From: Tianweitania aestuarii
Lineage (GTDB): Bacteria; Pseudomonadota; Alphaproteobacteria; Rhizobiales; Rhizobiaceae
Length of the DNA stretch: 64,000 nucleotides
Direction of reading: 5' to 3'
NCBI RefSeq assembly: GCF_018457165.1
Contig: NZ_JAFMNX010000003.1
Coordinates: 558,001 to 622,000 of the forward strand
Below are positions 61,782 through 64,000 of this stretch, in pieces. The notes below the pieces were generated by a model, which did no database searches, was not told the DNA's origin, and was given only the letters and a program-made list of their open reading frames with translations. The stretch's first letter is position 1. Every line of letters begins with the position of its first letter. Both the position numbers and the translations under genes were made by a program.

Positions 61782-64000
61782 CTAACTGGCCTCAACTATT
61801 TTCTGCTCTTCGACGCTTAGTCCGAAAAGCTCATAAGCAATAGCATCGAGCTCTGTTTCAAGCCCCTCGATTTCAGTCGCTAACTGAGTGGCCTTTTGGT
61901 CGAGACCTTTCAATTGCTGCCGTATCGCGTTGTTTTCGGTCAATCGGACGTCCATCAGTTTTCTGGCGAAGTGTTGGCTATCTAAGCTGGGATTGCGACG
62001 CAGGATATTGTTCCAACTGAACAAGATCATCTCGGCCTCATCAGCACTCACGAAGACCCCGTTAAGTACGGTCATCTCGCCGGATTTAATTGTTAGTTCG
62101 CCTTCGGTGGTGAGACCTGCTTCCAGTTTCATGTCAGGCCGCAACTGCGTGGCTAACAGTTCGTTTTGTATCCCGATCTGACGTTCACGTTCAGTTCGCG
62201 CCCATTTCGCCTGCTCCCGCTTTCCGAGCGTGGACGGAGCTTTCTTTCGGAGTTCCTTAAGAGAAGCCACTTTGCCTGGCCAAAGCCACTCCTCAGCCTT
62301 CGTGATCTTGGTGCAAGCTGCAAGCCGTCGCGAGATGTTATCGAGAAGCTCAATATTGGCAACGTGGGCTTTCGAAAGCTTATCTGAAAGATCGGAAACT
62401 CTCTTCTTGTCCTTATCACTAGCCTTTGGGATTGGTATCGGATTCAAAAACTGGCTTTCGATATCATAATAGCCACCTGCTTTCGGTCGTGCGTACTGCT
62501 TAAATACAAAAGTCGACACGCGACTATTCAGAATGGCAACTAAAAATTTCACGTCATCTGGCTTGCGCGGGAATATAGTGTATACGCGCTTGTCGTTCGT
62601 AGCGAAGACGCCCTTTTCATCTAACGCCGCCTCGATACGGGTCGCCGTCCCGGCGATCACGATTTTTGGACGAGATTGCTTTTCAAGATTCTGGTTTCGA
62701 CTGTAGGCGTACCATTCATGAGCCCGAGCACCCCCGTTGCCGTTCGCACCGGGAATGTCGCTGAACTGTCCGGCGTCTCGAGCGCGTAGCTTCTTTTCAT
62801 AGGTCTTCAGGTGAGCATAGGCTTTCGGAAACTTGGTGCTGAATGAACTCTCGGGTATCAGCGAAACGCGATCACCAGTCACTTTATAAGGAAAGATGAT
62901 CCGGAGCTTGGTCGGATGAATGACGAAGCGGTCAATGTCGGTCGCGTTGATGAGGGCCAGGGTGGCTGCATCTTCAAGTTCAACGTCGTTCGCTACCTTT
63001 TCAACGACGGAGCGATAGCTTCCTGATTGCATCTGATGGTTGGCAAAGATGTCAAACGCGCCAGAAACAAGTCCCTGTGATACAGCCTCTGTCACGGCGG
63101 GGTCGCCCAGCCTCAGTGAGTTTGTTTTAAGCTTAGCTAGCAATTTCAGTGTGGGTTGTGATGCAAATACCCACGGGTCAGCGGCAGGAATTTGGTCGTA
63201 GCTTATCCGCCACTCTGGATCATTCCAGTCGGGAATGTCGCCCAGAGCACCATCAGGTGCGAACGCGATCTGAATGCTTTCGGAGGGGAACTTGGCATAG
63301 AACTGAAGGGCGGTATAGGTGATCGCCTCATCGAAGACCTGGAATGAGCCAAAATCAATCCAGCGATCTAGCGACCTATTCTGCTTGATGTAGGCTCGCA
63401 GAGACTTTCCATAGCCGTTAAACCGCCAAACGCTTGGCGCAATATAGCCCATACGCCCCGCGTTGTTCAGCAAGGAAATTCCGTGCTCGATGAATGGTAG
63501 GTAAAGATCGTAGCTGCCGCTCTGGCAGCTCTGATAGAGGGGAACATCGTCTTTCCCTGTTGCATTGCGCAGGAAATCTGCGGTCTCGGGATAGACCTTC
63601 TTGAAATTTTGAAGCTTTACATAGGGCGGGTTGCCCACCACGCAGTCGAAGCCCTTCCCCTCTGGCCGGCTCTTGTTGAAAACGGCTTGGAACGTAGCTT
63701 CGAAATCGAATGCGTTGATCGTCTCTCTTTTGGTCTCGTCGGCGCTCAGCAAATCCTTCTTGAATTCATATACCTCCGGTCCGACTAACGAATTGCCGGT
63801 CACGATGTTGGAATCAAGGTTCGTGAGCGGCTGGTTGGACTTCGCTGTGTGGAGCCAGAGCGCCAGCCTTGCGATCTCCACAGATGCCGGATTGATATCT
63901 ACACCAAAGATGTTCGAGGAAAGGATGCTGCGAACCGCTTCGTCCGACTTGAACTCAAACAGCGCAGCGCCCTTACCCCCAGTGACAAGCGCAAATTCGC
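61782..64000 (-). CDS. Type IIG-like restriction-modification enzyme / N6-adenine DNA methyltransferase (5' end outside window)
   Basis: Open from the right edge with no start codon required; at least 739 residues are visible. SAM-binding and catalytic motifs: NIFGVDINPASVEIARLALW (around a GTG that is not the true start), then FDCVVGNPPYVKLQ, the NPPY adenine-methylase motif. Next comes a target-recognition region of TaqI C-terminal type (RPKIVIAGTATRIEAALDEK, VKFLVAILNSRVSTFVFKQY, YDIESQFLNPIPIP) and a coiled-coil C-terminus. This fits Eco57I-like or PglX-like enzymes that combine methylation and specificity; the nuclease part, if any, is beyond the edge. Its lower G+C contrasts with the rest of the window. 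Confidence 0.85.
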   Translation of the reverse strand, partial: EFALVTGGKGAALFEFKSDEAVRSILSSNIFGVDINPASVEIARLALWLHTAKSNQPLTNLDSNIVTGNSLVGPEVYEFKKDLLSADETKRETINAFDFEATFQAVFNKSRPEGKGFDCVVGNPPYVKLQNFKKVYPETADFLRNATGKDDVPLYQSCQSGSYDLYLPFIEHGISLLNNAGRMGYIAPSVWRFNGYGKSLRAYIKQNRSLDRWIDFGSFQVFDEAITYTALQFYAKFPSESIQIAFAPDGALGDIPDWNDPEWRISYDQIPAADPWVFASQPTLKLLAKLKTNSLRLGDPAVTEAVSQGLVSGAFDIFANHQMQSGSYRSVVEKVANDVELEDAATLALINATDIDRFVIHPTKLRIIFPYKVTGDRVSLIPESSFSTKFPKAYAHLKTYEKKLRARDAGQFSDIPGANGNGGARAHEWYAYSRNQNLEKQSRPKIVIAGTATRIEAALDEKGVFATNDKRVYTIFPRKPDDVKFLVAILNSRVSTFVFKQYARPKAGGYYDIESQFLNPIPIPKASDKDKKRVSDLSDKLSKAHVANIELLDNISRRLAACTKITKAEEWLWPGKVASLKELRKKAPSTLGKREQAKWARTERERQIGIQNELLATQLRPDMKLEAGLTTEGELTIKSGEMTVLNGVFVSADEAEMILFSWNNILRRNPSLDSQHFARKLMDVRLTENNAIRQQLKGLDQKATQLATEIEGLETELDAIAYELFGLSVEEQKIVEAS

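Overview
The window is a high-G+C alphaproteobacterial chromosome segment, most likely from the order Hyphomicrobiales (Rhizobiales; Rhizobiaceae or Phyllobacteriaceae type). The clues are the NAD-dependent fdsGBA-fdhD-fdsD formate dehydrogenase, a soxBDAG sarcosine oxidase, an FeS-type PhrB-like photolyase, a NodF/NodE-like acyl carrier/ketosynthase pair, an exbB-exbD-tonB operon and a rhizobial-style palindromic intergenic repeat. No rRNA, tRNA, CRISPR array or insertion sequence was recognised.

Layout. 0-9.8 kb: end of a UDP-glucuronate decarboxylase-like gene, a 52-residue YqaE/Pmp3 membrane peptide, a Tat-type exported superoxide dismutase, a TetR regulator, a ClC channel, a large periplasmic phytase/esterase-like protein, a FrcK-like P-loop kinase, a YihY membrane protein, a DUF2459 protein and a secreted protein of unknown function. 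9.9-16 kb: NodF/NodE-like pair, glutathione transferase, a VapBC toxin-antitoxin with a palindromic operator, the NAD salvage pair pncA-pncB and ferredoxin-NADP reductase. 16-21.5 kb: lipoprotein-type esterase, exbB-exbD-tonB, Mrp and an FMN reductase. 21.5-28.7 kb: a LysR gene followed by the formate dehydrogenase operon. 29.5-38.4 kb: a tightly packed sugar cluster (binding protein, ATPase, two permeases, LacI, Gfo/Idh/MocA, SIS, PfkB) with a palindromic LacI-type operator. 38.4-49 kb: photolyase, mutarotase-fold protein, MocR regulator, pgi, HAD phosphatase, DUF4174 protein, a long-chain acyl-CoA ligase with an unusual roughly 270-residue low-complexity N-terminus, and a DUF924 protein. 49-59.3 kb: ABC exporter, soxBDAG, a small basic protein, a TetR regulator, ketopantoate reductase and a DUF808 membrane protein.

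From about 59.3 kb to the right edge the character changes. Two noncoding stretches of about 450 bases flank a two-gene unit on the minus strand: an RNase HI gene interrupted by an in-frame amber codon, and a ParB/Srx-domain gene whose TTG start overlaps the original RNase H stop. Next comes a more A+T-rich Type IIG-like restriction-modification enzyme that runs off the window. This looks like the edge of an accessory element or defence island.

How genes work together. Formate oxidation by the fds complex and demethylation of sarcosine by SoxBDAG both feed one-carbon metabolism and NADH. pncA/pncB recycle nicotinamide to NAD. The sugar cluster imports, probably phosphorylates, and then cleaves or isomerises an amino- or modified sugar. 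pgi and the HAD enzyme sit in central sugar metabolism. The best leads are the amber-split RNase HI/ParB unit with its duplicated palindromic sites, the NodFE-like pair without an obvious nod box, and the H1-like tail on the acyl-CoA ligase.
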